Shown one piece after another: positions 15,641 through 24,485 of a DNA stretch of 46,014 bases; position 1 is the stretch's first letter; each line of letters starts with the position of its first letter. The translations under genes were made by a program, and so were the position numbers. The notes beneath the pieces are model-generated. The model had not been told where the DNA came from and ran no database searches. It saw nothing but the letters and a program-made list of their open reading frames with translations. This DNA comes from Candidatus Gastranaerophilales bacterium (GTDB lineage: Bacteria > Cyanobacteriota > Vampirovibrionia > Gastranaerophilales > Gastranaerophilaceae), in NCBI GenBank assembly GCA_947624935.1, contig CANQML010000005.1, positions 1 through 46,014 of the forward strand. Reading direction: 5' to 3'.

Positions 15641-16759
15641 TTATTTCTTTAGATAATTCATAAAATTGTTCTTATTCTCAATCGCCGTAGTTGTAGGGCG
15701 TCCGAGATTTGCTCTTGCACCTATTGAACATTTGACTTCAATGAAACTTAATTCATTACGCTTTTTAGCTAAATTAAGCTCTTTATTAAGTGATTCAAAA
15801 TTATCCACACATACAGCATAGGGATACCCGCACGCTTTTGCTATTGCCACAAAATCCAAACTGCCCGCCACTGTAGGCATACCGCCGACTGTTTCATGGG
15901 CTTCGTTATTAATAACAATATGTACAAGATTATTCGGGGAGTTCGCTCCGAGAACTGCCATAGCTCCCATATGCATAAGTACAGCGCCGTCGCCGTCAAT
16001 ACACCAGATTTTTTTATCGGGCTTATTTAGCGCTACACCCAATGCGATTGATGAGCTGTGTCCCATAGAACCGACAGTCAAAAAATCATATTCATGCCCC
16101 TGACCGTTTGCCTCTCTTATTTCAAATAACTCTCTGCTCGCTTTTCCCGTAGTTGAGATTATGGGGTCTTTACCTGTTACGTTAACTATATGTTGAATAA
16201 TTTCTTCACGAACCATAATATTTGAGTTTGTGTAATTTACCTTTTTATCGTATTCCAGCGCACCTTTCCTTATAATAAAGGCAACATTTTTACCTTTGGC
16301 AAGAATATCGTTAAAGTCTTTCATAACTTCAGCAATTTCCGTATCAGTTGTCTCTTTGCTAACAATAAAGGTTTTTATACCCATATCCTCCATTAGCTTA
16401 ACTGTAACTTCGCCTTGATAGATATGCTGAGGTTCATCATGTACACCGGGTTCACCTCTCCAACCTATAATAAATACCATAGGAATGGCGTAAACCTTAT
16501 CATTAAGCAGGGAAGCTACAGGATTAATTATATTTCCCTCCCCGCTGTTTTGCATATACACAACCGGCACTTTTCCTGTTGCAAGATGATAACCTGCCGC
16601 CAGCGCGGTACAGTTTCCTTCATTTGAAGCGATAATATGATGTTTTTTGTCTATTCCATATGTGTTCATAAGATAGTCGCAGAGAGCTTTTAATTGTGAA
16701 TCAGGTACACCCGTATAAAATTCCGCGCCTATTACTTCGAGTAACTTTTTTACTTTCAT
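15641..16759 (-). CDS. aepY: Phosphonopyruvate decarboxylase
   Basis: A 372-residue thiamine-diphosphate enzyme that decarboxylates 3-phosphonopyruvate to phosphonoacetaldehyde, the step that pulls the unfavourable PEP mutase reaction forward. The N-terminal half has 'FYTGVPDSQLKALCDYL' and the catalytic glutamate in 'ASNEGNCTALAAGYHLATG'. The C-terminal half has the ThDP-magnesium motif 'CIDGDGAVLMHMGAMAVLG' through NN. The segment 'WRGEPGVHDEPQH' is typical of Ppd rather than sulfopyruvate decarboxylase. GGAG precedes the ATG. It lies 12 bases after the phosphonoacetaldehyde reductase gene, forming one unit with PEP mutase. Confidence 0.93.
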   Translation of the reverse strand: MKVKKLLEVIGAEFYTGVPDSQLKALCDYLMNTYGIDKKHHIIASNEGNCTALAAGYHLATGKVPVVYMQNSGEGNIINPVASLLNDKVYAIPMVFIIGWRGEPGVHDEPQHIYQGEVTVKLMEDMGIKTFIVSKETTDTEIAEVMKDFNDILAKGKNVAFIIRKGALEYDKKVNYTNSNIMVREEIIQHIVNVTGKDPIISTTGKASRELFEIREANGQGHEYDFLTVGSMGHSSSIALGVALNKPDKKIWCIDGDGAVLMHMGAMAVLGANSPNNLVHIVINNEAHETVGGMPTVAGSLDFVAIAKACGYPYAVCVDNFESLNKELNLAKKRNELSFIEVKCSIGARANLGRPTTTAIENKNNFMNYLKK

Positions 16760-16771
16760 ATTTACTCCTTA

Positions 16772-17878
16772 TTAAGTCAAAATTTGATGATACAACATAT
16801 CAATTGTATTCATATCAAGTTTTATAGGATTATTCTTTAATCTCGTTGGATTAACTGAATTTTTTAGAATTTCAAAATCCTCGTCTTTAAAAATAACTTT
16901 AGGAAAATTCATATTGATTAATATTTTTTCAAACTTTTTACACATCTCAGATGTATCGTCACATCCCATTACATATGCAAGCTTTACAAAAAGTTTGTCA
17001 AGATATTCTTTGCCCCTTAAGTCAATACATTTATCAGTATTACTTACCATATATGGTAATAATTTTGAAACACATAATGCTGCTGCGTGTCCGTGAGCTA
17101 TTCCATATATGCTCGTAAGCTTGTAGCACATAGCATGACCTGCGGTAGTTTGCGTAATATTTATAGCCTTACCTGCAATATTCGCCGCTTTTAGCATATT
17201 TATATTACCCTGTTCACTATTCGATAAATAACCGTCTTGATTTTCAAGAATAATCTTAATAGCTTTTTCAGACAGCTTTATACTTTCGTCAGTTGAGTTT
17301 ACCGACCAAAATGATTCCATCGAATGACAGAGCGCATCAAGCATAGTGGACTTTCTCTGGTAATCAGGCAGCGTTTTAAGAGCTGACGCGTCAAAAATTA
17401 CAGTAGATGGGATACAGCTGTAATCAGTAACGCTCTGCTTGATTCCCTTATAGTAGATTACAGCATATCTCGTTGCTTCACTGCCTGTCCCTGCTGTAGT
17501 AGGAATAGCAACTAATTTAATATCATTTGGTATTATCGTTTGATTAATATATTCTTCGCTGCCTTCCATAGTTGCATATAGCTTAACGCATTTAGCTAAG
17601 TCAATTGCACTTCCGCCTCCGACAGCAATAATCATATCACAATTTTCTTCTTTATAAAGACTGACCGCCCTAACAACAGAACTATAATCGGGATTTGGCT
17701 CAAAGTCGGAAAATTTTACTACTTCAATATCTTTTAATTCATCAAAATATTTTCCGATACTTAAAAAGCTATATGAACCATCACATACCAAAAATATTTT
17801 ATTTACATTTTCATAAGATAGAAAATTGTCAATCTCTGAATAATCGCCGTTTACAGTTATTTCTTTTTGTTTTATCAT
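16772..17878 (-). CDS. Phosphonoacetaldehyde reductase (iron-containing alcohol dehydrogenase family)
   Basis: A 368-residue group III metal-dependent alcohol dehydrogenase. The nucleotide-binding motif 'VGGGSAIDLAK', the 'IPTTAGTGSEATRYAVI' loop, and metal ligands in 'DALCHSMESFWS' and 'YGIAHGHAAALC' are intact. Lying between PEP mutase and phosphonopyruvate decarboxylase, it is best read as the enzyme reducing phosphonoacetaldehyde to 2-hydroxyethylphosphonate (PhpC-like). The absence of a class V 2-aminoethylphosphonate transaminase in the module argues for the hydroxyethyl rather than the aminoethyl product. Substrate assignment rests on context. Confidence 0.85.
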   Translation of the reverse strand: MIKQKEITVNGDYSEIDNFLSYENVNKIFLVCDGSYSFLSIGKYFDELKDIEVVKFSDFEPNPDYSSVVRAVSLYKEENCDMIIAVGGGSAIDLAKCVKLYATMEGSEEYINQTIIPNDIKLVAIPTTAGTGSEATRYAVIYYKGIKQSVTDYSCIPSTVIFDASALKTLPDYQRKSTMLDALCHSMESFWSVNSTDESIKLSEKAIKIILENQDGYLSNSEQGNINMLKAANIAGKAINITQTTAGHAMCYKLTSIYGIAHGHAAALCVSKLLPYMVSNTDKCIDLRGKEYLDKLFVKLAYVMGCDDTSEMCKKFEKILINMNFPKVIFKDEDFEILKNSVNPTRLKNNPIKLDMNTIDMLYHQILT

Positions 17879-17890
17879 ATTGCTCTCCGA

Positions 17891-19900
17891 TTATATATCA
17901 TCAGGAATAAGACGTATAATTTCCTTAAAAGGCATACAAATATCATCACATTCCTTGGCGCGGTGATTTTCAAGAATCAATTTAGCCGCATTCTGCATAG
18001 CAGGAAATCCTGTCCTTGTAAGTTGATTAGCATAAATAATAATATTTACTCCGCGCACCTTAAATTCTTCCTCAGTTACGGTATTAAACGATGTTGGAAC
18101 TACTACAATTGGAGTTGTCTTATCTTTCGCGCGGAACTTCTCCACAAACTCAAAAATCTCATCAGGTGATTTCTTTCTGCTGTGAATCATAATTGCATCG
18201 GCGCCTGCTTTTGAAAACGCAAATGCTCTTTCAAGCGCATCGTCCATTCCGCGTTCCAAAATAAGACTTTCAATACGCGCACAAATCATAAACTCTTTTG
18301 TTCTTTGAGCCTTTTTGCCCGCTTTAATCTTTTCGCAAAAATTAGGAATACTGTCCTGTGTTTGCTGTACTTCTGTACCGAAAAGACTGTTTTTCTTTAG
18401 TCCCGTCTTATCCTCTATGATAACCATAGAAACTCCCATACGTTCAAGCGAACGTACTGTATATACAAAATGTTCGGTCAATCCGCCTGTGTCACCGTCA
18501 AATATAATCGGTTTTGTTGTAACCTCACAAATATCGTCAATAGTACGAAAACGCGACGTCATATCAACAAGCTCAATATCAGGCTTTCCCTTAGCAGTAG
18601 AGTCACAAAGAGAACTAACCCACATTGCGTCAAACTGACGTGTACCGCCGTTTTCTTCAACCCTTGTGTTTTCTACAATAAGGCCTGTAAGTCCGCTGTG
18701 AGCCTCCATAGCGGTAATTGTACCTTTCATTGTAAGCAATTTTTTAAGCCTCGAACGGCGCACATCCGGTGTAGACAGCTCCATCGTGGCACGTTTTTCA
18801 AGCTCATCATATTTCTCGTCTTTTGAATACGGGAACTCAATTAATTTTCCGCCGTAAGTATTAAGCACATCAACAACTTCTTGACGAATTGATTTTTGAA
18901 ATCCCGTTTTCCAGTCGTCACCGTGTACAACAAAATCAGGCTTATATTTTTCAAGATTTTCTCTGTAGCTTAACTTATTTTGTTCCACTACCTTGTATAC
19001 TCCCGAAATATTTTCAAGCATACTCTTTCTTTCGGAATAAGGTACCAAAGGAAATCTCTTGTAAGTTACAACGGCCTCATCAGAAAGTATTCCGATAATC
19101 AGTTTTCCCAAGCGTTTAGCTTTTTTCAAAATTTGAATGTGTCCGCTGTGTAAAATATCCGTTGAAAAACACATATACACAATGCGGTTCTCAATTTCTT
19201 TGAGTTTATTGGAAACATCACCTAAATCTTCAGGATTATCAACCTCGGAGCACAGTCTTTCTTTAACGTCTAACGGATTAATTTTACATCTATCCGAAAC
19301 TTTATTTAAAGCGTTTTCAGCATAGCAATTCACATTATCCGATTCACAAAAATCAATAATACTGTCAAGCCAAACTTTCCAGTCATCTTTTAAAAGCTTA
19401 TAAAGCGGTTGAGCAGACAAAGCATTTTCAAAAAAGTCAATGCCTACCTTTTCTACTCTATTGTCTGAAATAACTGCCTTAAAATCCTTTTTAGGTAAAG
19501 GAAGTGTAGAACTAACTGTCATACAACTGCCCTTAAAACTTAGTACATCATCAAATACAGTATTTTCAAACACCAAATCGCCGTGCATTAAAATAATATC
19601 GTCATCAAGATATTCCCTGGCACAATAAATTGAGTATATATAATTTGTTTTATCATATACCGGGTTTTTCACAAATTTGTATTTTAAAGGCAAATCAAGA
19701 CTATAGCAGTATTCCTCCAAAATATTATCAAAATATCCGGTTGTCATTACAACTTCTTTTATTCCTGCCTGAGCAATTATCTTTAATTGACGGCTTAATA
19801 TAGTATCCGTAGGCAGAATTTCTGTCATACACTTAGGCTGTTCAGATGTCAGAACTCCCATACGGCTTCCAAGTCCTGAATTTAAAATCAATGCTTTCAT
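17891..19900 (-). CDS. aepX: Trifunctional fusion: NTP transferase - cytidylyltransferase-like - PEP mutase
   Basis: A 669-residue three-domain protein. Residues 1-230 form a LicC/PntC-like nucleotidyltransferase (LNSGLGSRMGVLTSEQPKCM, with Asp108 in MHGD). Residues 238-385 form a TagD-like cytidylyltransferase with the HxGH motif HSGH at 251-254 and 'FVVHGDDWK'. Residues 388-669 form PEP mutase of the isocitrate-lyase fold: 'EAHSGLTGLIVE', 'FDGDTGG' and the signature EDK(496-498)TGLKKNS(504-505). PEP mutase makes the C-P bond by converting PEP to phosphonopyruvate. The cytidylyltransferase-PEP mutase pairing is common; the extra N-terminal domain suggests CMP activation of the finished phosphonate. 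It follows a 195-bp AT-rich gap with no clear promoter. Confidence 0.93.
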   Translation of the reverse strand: MKALILNSGLGSRMGVLTSEQPKCMTEILPTDTILSRQLKIIAQAGIKEVVMTTGYFDNILEEYCYSLDLPLKYKFVKNPVYDKTNYIYSIYCAREYLDDDIILMHGDLVFENTVFDDVLSFKGSCMTVSSTLPLPKKDFKAVISDNRVEKVGIDFFENALSAQPLYKLLKDDWKVWLDSIIDFCESDNVNCYAENALNKVSDRCKINPLDVKERLCSEVDNPEDLGDVSNKLKEIENRIVYMCFSTDILHSGHIQILKKAKRLGKLIIGILSDEAVVTYKRFPLVPYSERKSMLENISGVYKVVEQNKLSYRENLEKYKPDFVVHGDDWKTGFQKSIRQEVVDVLNTYGGKLIEFPYSKDEKYDELEKRATMELSTPDVRRSRLKKLLTMKGTITAMEAHSGLTGLIVENTRVEENGGTRQFDAMWVSSLCDSTAKGKPDIELVDMTSRFRTIDDICEVTTKPIIFDGDTGGLTEHFVYTVRSLERMGVSMVIIEDKTGLKKNSLFGTEVQQTQDSIPNFCEKIKAGKKAQRTKEFMICARIESLILERGMDDALERAFAFSKAGADAIMIHSRKKSPDEIFEFVEKFRAKDKTTPIVVVPTSFNTVTEEEFKVRGVNIIIYANQLTRTGFPAMQNAAKLILENHRAKECDDICMPFKEIIRLIPDDI

Positions 19901-20095
19901 ATTTTAATCCTAATAAAAATAATAGTTATTTGATAAAACTTAAAAATATTCATTGTTATTTTGTTATAAAATACAGAATTTTTTCAATATTTATTGTAAT
20001 GAATTTCAAATCATGCTTTATTACATAAACCTAAAATGACTTAGTTTTTATAATTCATTTCGCTTTATACTTATCTGTTACAAAATTGTCTTGCC

Positions 20096-20440
20096 TTATA
20101 ACGCGTAAATTATAATCCCAATTATGATAATTGACAATCCAAATATTTTCTGCTTGGAGATTTTTTCTTTTAGAAAGATATAACTAAGTACAGCTACAAA
20201 AAAGTAACCGCTTGATTCTAAAACAGGCCCTAAGGAAAGCGGTATTTTTGTGTACGCCAAAATTGAGCATAAAGTCGCTCCAAAGAAAATTATGTATGAA
20301 AATATAACTCTTACATTAAGGTATTCTCTGATTTTACTTGGGTATTCCCTATCGGCGCTCTTTTTGAGGATAATCTGCGATATTGATGAGATGAAAACGC
20401 CGATAATAAAAATAAGCGAAAACAGTATCTTCTCATTCAT
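20096..20440 (-). CDS. EmrE/EamA-like small membrane protein, second flippase half (ArnF-like)
   Basis: A 114-residue protein with four hydrophobic helices (about 6-25, 47-66, 74-92, 98-113) in the drug/metabolite transporter fold. 'ISQIILKKSA' near the N-terminus and 'LGPVLESSGYFFVAVLSYIFLKEKIS' are typical EamA/SMR elements. It overlaps the preceding four-helix gene by 8 bases. Such paired half-transporters resemble ArnE/ArnF, which flip undecaprenyl-phosphate-aminoarabinose. With a polyprenyl-phosphate glycosyltransferase two genes upstream, a lipid-linked sugar flippase is more likely than drug efflux. This is inferred from context. Confidence 0.75.
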   Translation of the reverse strand: MNEKILFSLIFIIGVFISSISQIILKKSADREYPSKIREYLNVRVIFSYIIFFGATLCSILAYTKIPLSLGPVLESSGYFFVAVLSYIFLKEKISKQKIFGLSIIIIGIIIYAL

Positions 20441-20792
20441 CGGACTTCACCACCACAAACACCCCGATAATCACAATTACCGCACCGACAACCATATTCC
20501 ACTTTATTTGCTCACCAAAGAATATAATACCCCACATTATACCCCAAACTATAGTAATTGCTTTGTTAGCATACGCAGTGGTAAGAGGAAGGTGCTTTAT
20601 TATTTGTTGCCAAACTATCGCATAAATTCCAAGATTCAGAATTACCAATCCATAGAAAAATATAAACCAAAACGACAGAAAATCATATTTTCCTGCCAAT
20701 TTAGAACATATTCCGCTCATTGAATAAATGATAAGAAGAATATTGAGCGCAATTAAATACTTGGCTGTCGTTAATTTATTATGTATCATCAT
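20433..20792 (-). CDS. EmrE/EamA-like small membrane protein, first flippase half (ArnE-like)
   Basis: A 119-residue four-helix protein. 'LPLTTAYANKAITIVWGIMWGIIFFGEQIK' is the conserved third-fourth helix region of the SMR/EamA family. 'MSGICSKLAG' is the usual first-helix end. Its start overlaps the acyltransferase stop by 4 bases and its end overlaps its partner, indicating tight translational coupling. Likely a heterodimer with the next gene product, exporting a polyprenyl-phosphate-linked amino sugar across the membrane. Confidence 0.75.
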   Translation of the reverse strand: MMIHNKLTTAKYLIALNILLIIYSMSGICSKLAGKYDFLSFWFIFFYGLVILNLGIYAIVWQQIIKHLPLTTAYANKAITIVWGIMWGIIFFGEQIKWNMVVGAVIVIIGVFVVVKSDE

Positions 20793-21460
20793 CTCATAAA
20801 GTCTTTGCTTGTCCTTTCATTTAGAACTATACTTCTTGCAGGAACTACCACTTTTTCAGAGTTGATGTTTTTATCCACATATGCTCCTGCGCCGATCAAT
20901 GCGTAATCTCCAATTGTTACTGAATTTCGTATAGTGCTGTTTGAGCCAATAAAACTTCCTGTCCCGATTGTTATATCTCCGCAAAGTACACACCCGGGGG
21001 CAAAGAAATTAAAATTCCCTATTTTGCAGTCGTGACTGATTGTAACGCCCATTTCAAAGTGGTTGCCGGCGCCGATTTCCACATTCGGGCCTATGTTCAC
21101 ACCGGCAAATATTGTTGTACCTTCTCCTATTTTTGTCGTATATACGTTTGCTTTTTCACTAATAAACTTTTCAAAGATAAACCCTGAATTATGAAACTGT
21201 CTAAAAAGCCTTTCCCTTATCCTATTCATACTTGGCATACCAACTCCTAAATATACCTTAGTTTGAGTCGGTTCAAAGTCTTTTATAAATTGCTCAGTCG
21301 CTAAAACCTCACAATCTCCGATTCGTTTTGTTTCTACATATTGTCCGTCTACTACGTAATAATTTGCCTTAATTCCTTTTTCAGACTCCAATAAAAACTG
21401 TAGTTCTCTCGCTCGCAGACCGGACCCGAAAATCGCAATACTGTTTTTTTCTTTCGCCAT
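20789..21460 (-). CDS. PglD/NeuD-like sugar O/N-acyltransferase (left-handed beta-helix)
   Basis: A 223-residue acyltransferase. The N-terminal Rossmann-like part (SIAIFGSGLRARELQFLLES) binds the sugar nucleotide or amino sugar. The C-terminal half is a hexapeptide-repeat beta-helix ('IGEGTTIFAGVNIGPNVEIG', 'VTISHDCKIGNF', 'IGSNSTIRNSVTIGDYALIGAGAYV') with the catalytic histidine in SHDC. This architecture is that of PglD, which N-acetylates UDP-4-amino sugars. The upstream WecE-type transaminase makes a 4-amino sugar, so N-acetylation of that group is the best guess. The ATG at 21460 starts the Rossmann domain correctly; an earlier in-frame ATG lacks a ribosome site. Confidence 0.85.
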   Translation of the reverse strand: MAKEKNSIAIFGSGLRARELQFLLESEKGIKANYYVVDGQYVETKRIGDCEVLATEQFIKDFEPTQTKVYLGVGMPSMNRIRERLFRQFHNSGFIFEKFISEKANVYTTKIGEGTTIFAGVNIGPNVEIGAGNHFEMGVTISHDCKIGNFNFFAPGCVLCGDITIGTGSFIGSNSTIRNSVTIGDYALIGAGAYVDKNINSEKVVVPARSIVLNERTSKDFMR

Positions 21461-21510
21461 AATTAAAACACTTCCAAATACAATGCTGTGGAACATTCAA
21501 AAACTGATTT

Positions 21511-22458
21511 TTATTGTTTTTCATCACTGTCAATCTGATATGTATTTCTTATTACATACTGCGGTGAGTTGTTTATGCTTATATATATTCGTCCGATATA
21601 CTCGCCTATTAAGCCTAACATCAGCATAATAATACCGCCGATAAACAACATAACCGCCAACATTGAGCTATAGCCCATAGGTACGTTAGGATTTATGAGT
21701 CTGTTTACGACGATTACAATCTCAAACACAAATCCTAAAATTGCAAATATTATTCCTATAAAGGTTGCCAGCCTCAACGGTTTTACAGAAAAGGCCGTGA
21801 ATCCGTTAATCCATAAACTTAACGATTTAAAAAAAGTAAAGTTTCCTTTACCTGCTACACGTTCTCTTTCTTCCATTTTTACGCCAAGTATTCTGTTTGT
21901 TGTTCTTAAAATCAGACCTTCAAGATACGGATATGGATTCTCATATTTCAACATTTCCTGAACTATATATGATTTCATAATAAAGAAATTTGAAAACTGC
22001 AAATCCTTAGGCTTATTTATCAATGTTCTCGACATTAAAGAGTTAATGTGACTGCCGAAATTCTTGAAAGCAGACTGCTTCTTTTTAGGATATTCAGCCA
22101 TTGTCATATCTGCCTTATCCTCAATAATCGGATCTATCAGGTCCCACAGCCTGTCCATCGGACATTGACCGTCGTCATCAAGACTTACTATATAATCACC
22201 TGAGGTCATAGAAAATCCCGCCATAACTGCAGAATGTTTACCAAAGTTTTTAGCTAAATCCGCAACCTTTATTTTAGAATTATTCTCAGCGACCTTTTTA
22301 AGAACAGATAACACATTATCCGGAGAAGCGTCATTAACACAAATAATTTCATAGTCAAAATCTTTGCGTCTGGATACAATTTCAACAATCTCGTTAATAA
22401 CAAATTCAATTGTATTTTCTGAACCGTAACACGGTATTACAAAAGAAAGAAGTTTCAT
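21511..22458 (-). CDS. Polyprenyl-phosphate glycosyltransferase (GT2, DPM1/ArnC/GtrB-like)
   Basis: A 315-residue membrane GT2 enzyme. The catalytic domain has 'LSFVIPCYGSENTIEFVINE', the 'VNDASPDNV' nucleotide-binding loop and 'SLDDDGQCP' carrying the metal-binding DDD. Two C-terminal transmembrane helices (about 225-250 and 262-290) end in 'LIGEYIGRIYISINNSPQYV', the GtrB/ArnC signature. Enzymes of this type load one sugar onto undecaprenyl phosphate for use on the outer face as a side-branch donor. The neighbouring transaminase, acyltransferase and two half-flippases fit an Arn-like branch. The 171-bp gap before it contains a TATAAT-like box but no convincing -35. Confidence 0.9.
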   Translation of the reverse strand: MKLLSFVIPCYGSENTIEFVINEIVEIVSRRKDFDYEIICVNDASPDNVLSVLKKVAENNSKIKVADLAKNFGKHSAVMAGFSMTSGDYIVSLDDDGQCPMDRLWDLIDPIIEDKADMTMAEYPKKKQSAFKNFGSHINSLMSRTLINKPKDLQFSNFFIMKSYIVQEMLKYENPYPYLEGLILRTTNRILGVKMEERERVAGKGNFTFFKSLSLWINGFTAFSVKPLRLATFIGIIFAILGFVFEIVIVVNRLINPNVPMGYSSMLAVMLFIGGIIMLMLGLIGEYIGRIYISINNSPQYVIRNTYQIDSDEKQ

Positions 22459-22629
22459 TTTATCACCAAAATAATTTTAAAGAGTTTTATCGTGGTACTT
22501 TAAATTATTATAAAACAAATAATAGAACAAAAAAAGTAAATATCCGCAACTTTGCAATATTAGTTTGAAGTCTATAAAATATTAACCCTGTATGTAAAGT
22601 TATTTTTATTACCTAAACTATTTCGACTA

Positions 22630-23763
22630 TTATTTAAAAAAATTATATATCACGTTTGTAATATACTCGATGTCTTTAGATTTTAAGCCATAGTACATAG
22701 GTAATCTAAGTAATCTTTCACTTTCCCTTGTTGTATACCTGTCTTGTCCAAAGAATCTGCCAAACTTTTGGCCTGCGGGTGATGAATGGAGCGGAACATA
22801 ATGGAACACAGAATATACTCCATTCTCTTTTAAATATGAAATCAACCTTGTGCGTTCCTCCATATTCTTCACTTTTACATAATACATATGCGCATTATGA
22901 GCACATTCTTTAGGAATATGGGGTAACTCAATTAAGCCCTTTTCAGCCATTGGTTTCAACATTTCATTATATGAATTCCAAGAGGAGAGTCTGTCATCAT
23001 TAATAATATCAGGGTTTTCAATTTGTGCATAAAGATACGCGCAATTAAGCTCACTCTGTAAATAGGAAGAACCAATATCCACCCAAGTGTACTTATCGAC
23101 CTGACCGCGGAAGAATTTTGAACGGTTTGTCCCCTTTTCGCGTATTATCTCAGCGCGCTCAATATATTTATCTTCATTTATTAATACAGCTCCGCCTTCA
23201 CCCATGCTGTAATTCTTCGTTTCATGAAAGCTATAGCAACCGAAATCTCCTATTGAACCGAGCGGGCGTCCTTTATAATAAGCATTAACCCCTTGCGCGG
23301 CGTCCTCAATTACAAATAAATTATGTCTTTTGGCTATATCACAAATAGTATCCATCTCACAGGAAACTCCTGCATAGTGCACGGGAACAATTACCCTGGT
23401 CTTAGACGTAATCGCGTCTTCAATTAAATTCTCATCAATATTCATAGTATCAGGGCGAATATCAACAAAAACTATCTTGGCTCCACGCAAAACAAAGGCA
23501 TTAGCGGTGGATACAAAAGTATAGGAAGGCATTATAACCTCATCACCGGGATTAATATCTGCAAGAATAGCTGCCATTTCAAGCGCCGAGGTGCCTGAAG
23601 TTGTAATCAAAGCTTTTTTAGCTTTTGAAATTTCTTCAAGCTTTTGACTGCACTTTTTGCTAAATTCCCCGTCACCGCTTATTTTTTTATTTTCAATTGC
23701 ACGTTTTATGTAATCGTCCTCGTTTCCAACGTATGGAGGCACATTAAACTGAATACCATTCAT
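22630..23763 (-). CDS. wecE: dTDP-4-amino-4,6-dideoxygalactose transaminase (WecE/RffA-like)
   Basis: A 377-residue PLP enzyme of the DegT/DnrJ/EryC1 family. It matches the RffA/WecE branch: 'VPVHYAGVSCEMDTICDIA', 'EDAAQGVNAYYKGRPLG', and the Schiff-base lysine Lys183 in 'SFHETKNYSMGEGGA'. WecE transfers an amino group to C4 of dTDP-4-keto-6-deoxyglucose, giving dTDP-Fuc4N, and RmlA/RmlB in the same locus supply the substrate. The ATG at 23763 follows GGAGG by 7 bases; a TTG two codons earlier is too close. It begins the Arn-like branch cassette. Confidence 0.9.
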   Translation of the reverse strand: MNGIQFNVPPYVGNEDDYIKRAIENKKISGDGEFSKKCSQKLEEISKAKKALITTSGTSALEMAAILADINPGDEVIMPSYTFVSTANAFVLRGAKIVFVDIRPDTMNIDENLIEDAITSKTRVIVPVHYAGVSCEMDTICDIAKRHNLFVIEDAAQGVNAYYKGRPLGSIGDFGCYSFHETKNYSMGEGGAVLINEDKYIERAEIIREKGTNRSKFFRGQVDKYTWVDIGSSYLQSELNCAYLYAQIENPDIINDDRLSSWNSYNEMLKPMAEKGLIELPHIPKECAHNAHMYYVKVKNMEERTRLISYLKENGVYSVFHYVPLHSSPAGQKFGRFFGQDRYTTRESERLLRLPMYYGLKSKDIEYITNVIYNFFK

Positions 23764-23885
23764 AAACAATCCTCCTTTTATTGTGAAATAATTATAATGA
23801 TTCTATTGACAATAAAAGTTTTTCATCCGGATCAATCTTATATATCAAATGAAATTGATAACCGTTAATCGTTTTTCACTCACTT

Positions 23886-24467
23886 TTAATTGCTTTTACC
23901 AAGCTCAGCGTTTTTATATTCTTCAAATGACATTAGTTTTGTATCTTTTTCACTGATAATAAGATTTTCTTTTCCGCCTATAATTTCAAAAGGCCATTTG
24001 ATATTTATATCCTTATCGTTATACATAATTCCCGAATCGCCCTCGCCGTAGAAAACCTCGGAACATTTATAACTTACAACGGAATCTTCCGCGACCAGAT
24101 ATCCGTGTCCGAAGCGCTCAGGTACATACAACATATTCATATTTTCCCCTGTTAAATCAAAACCTACCCATTGTCCGAAAGTTTCAGATTCGGGCCGTAA
24201 ATCGACTATTACATCGTAAACGTGACCGCTTATACAACGTACAAGCTTCGGCTGTTGCTTTACAAGTTGGAAGTGTGTAGCGCGGATAACCCCACGCTTT
24301 GAAACGGTGTAAAACACTTCTTTAAGCTCGTGGTCAATTCCGTTCTCCTTAAAAGTATCTATGTTATAATCCTTAATTAATCCACCGCGCTCATCAGTCG
24401 AATAAAATGGTTTTATAAGATAAGCTCCCTTTAATTTAAGTTGTTGAAATTCAAATTTTTTAATCAT
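23886..24467 (-). CDS. RfbC-like NDP-4-keto-6-deoxyhexose 3,5-epimerase (cupin)
   Basis: A 193-residue cupin of the dTDP-4-dehydrorhamnose 3,5-epimerase family. Recognisable elements are 'FYSTDERGGLIKDYN', the active-site histidine in 'VIRATHFQ', the aspartate in 'YDVIVDLRP', and 'VPERFGHGYLVAEDSVVSYKC'. It lies 18 bases after a transaminase gene and downstream of rfbF/rfbG. It therefore probably acts on a CDP-linked 4-keto-6-deoxy intermediate rather than on dTDP-rhamnose synthesis; no RmlD reductase is present. Single C3 or C5 epimerisation is possible and cannot be distinguished by eye. Confidence 0.82.
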   Translation of the reverse strand: MIKKFEFQQLKLKGAYLIKPFYSTDERGGLIKDYNIDTFKENGIDHELKEVFYTVSKRGVIRATHFQLVKQQPKLVRCISGHVYDVIVDLRPESETFGQWVGFDLTGENMNMLYVPERFGHGYLVAEDSVVSYKCSEVFYGEGDSGIMYNDKDINIKWPFEIIGGKENLIISEKDTKLMSFEEYKNAELGKSN

Positions 24468-24485
24468 AACTTTCTCCTGTTTATC

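Noticed and set aside
16772-19900. 2-aminoethylphosphonate as end product of the phosphonate module
   Set aside because: No class V AEP transaminase is present, and the gene between PEP mutase and the decarboxylase is a metal-dependent alcohol dehydrogenase. Hydroxyethylphosphonate is favoured.
19901-20095. Internal promoter before the PEP mutase fusion
   Set aside because: The 195-bp gap is AT-rich with TTGAAA and TATAAC words, but their spacing (13 bases) is wrong for sigma-A.
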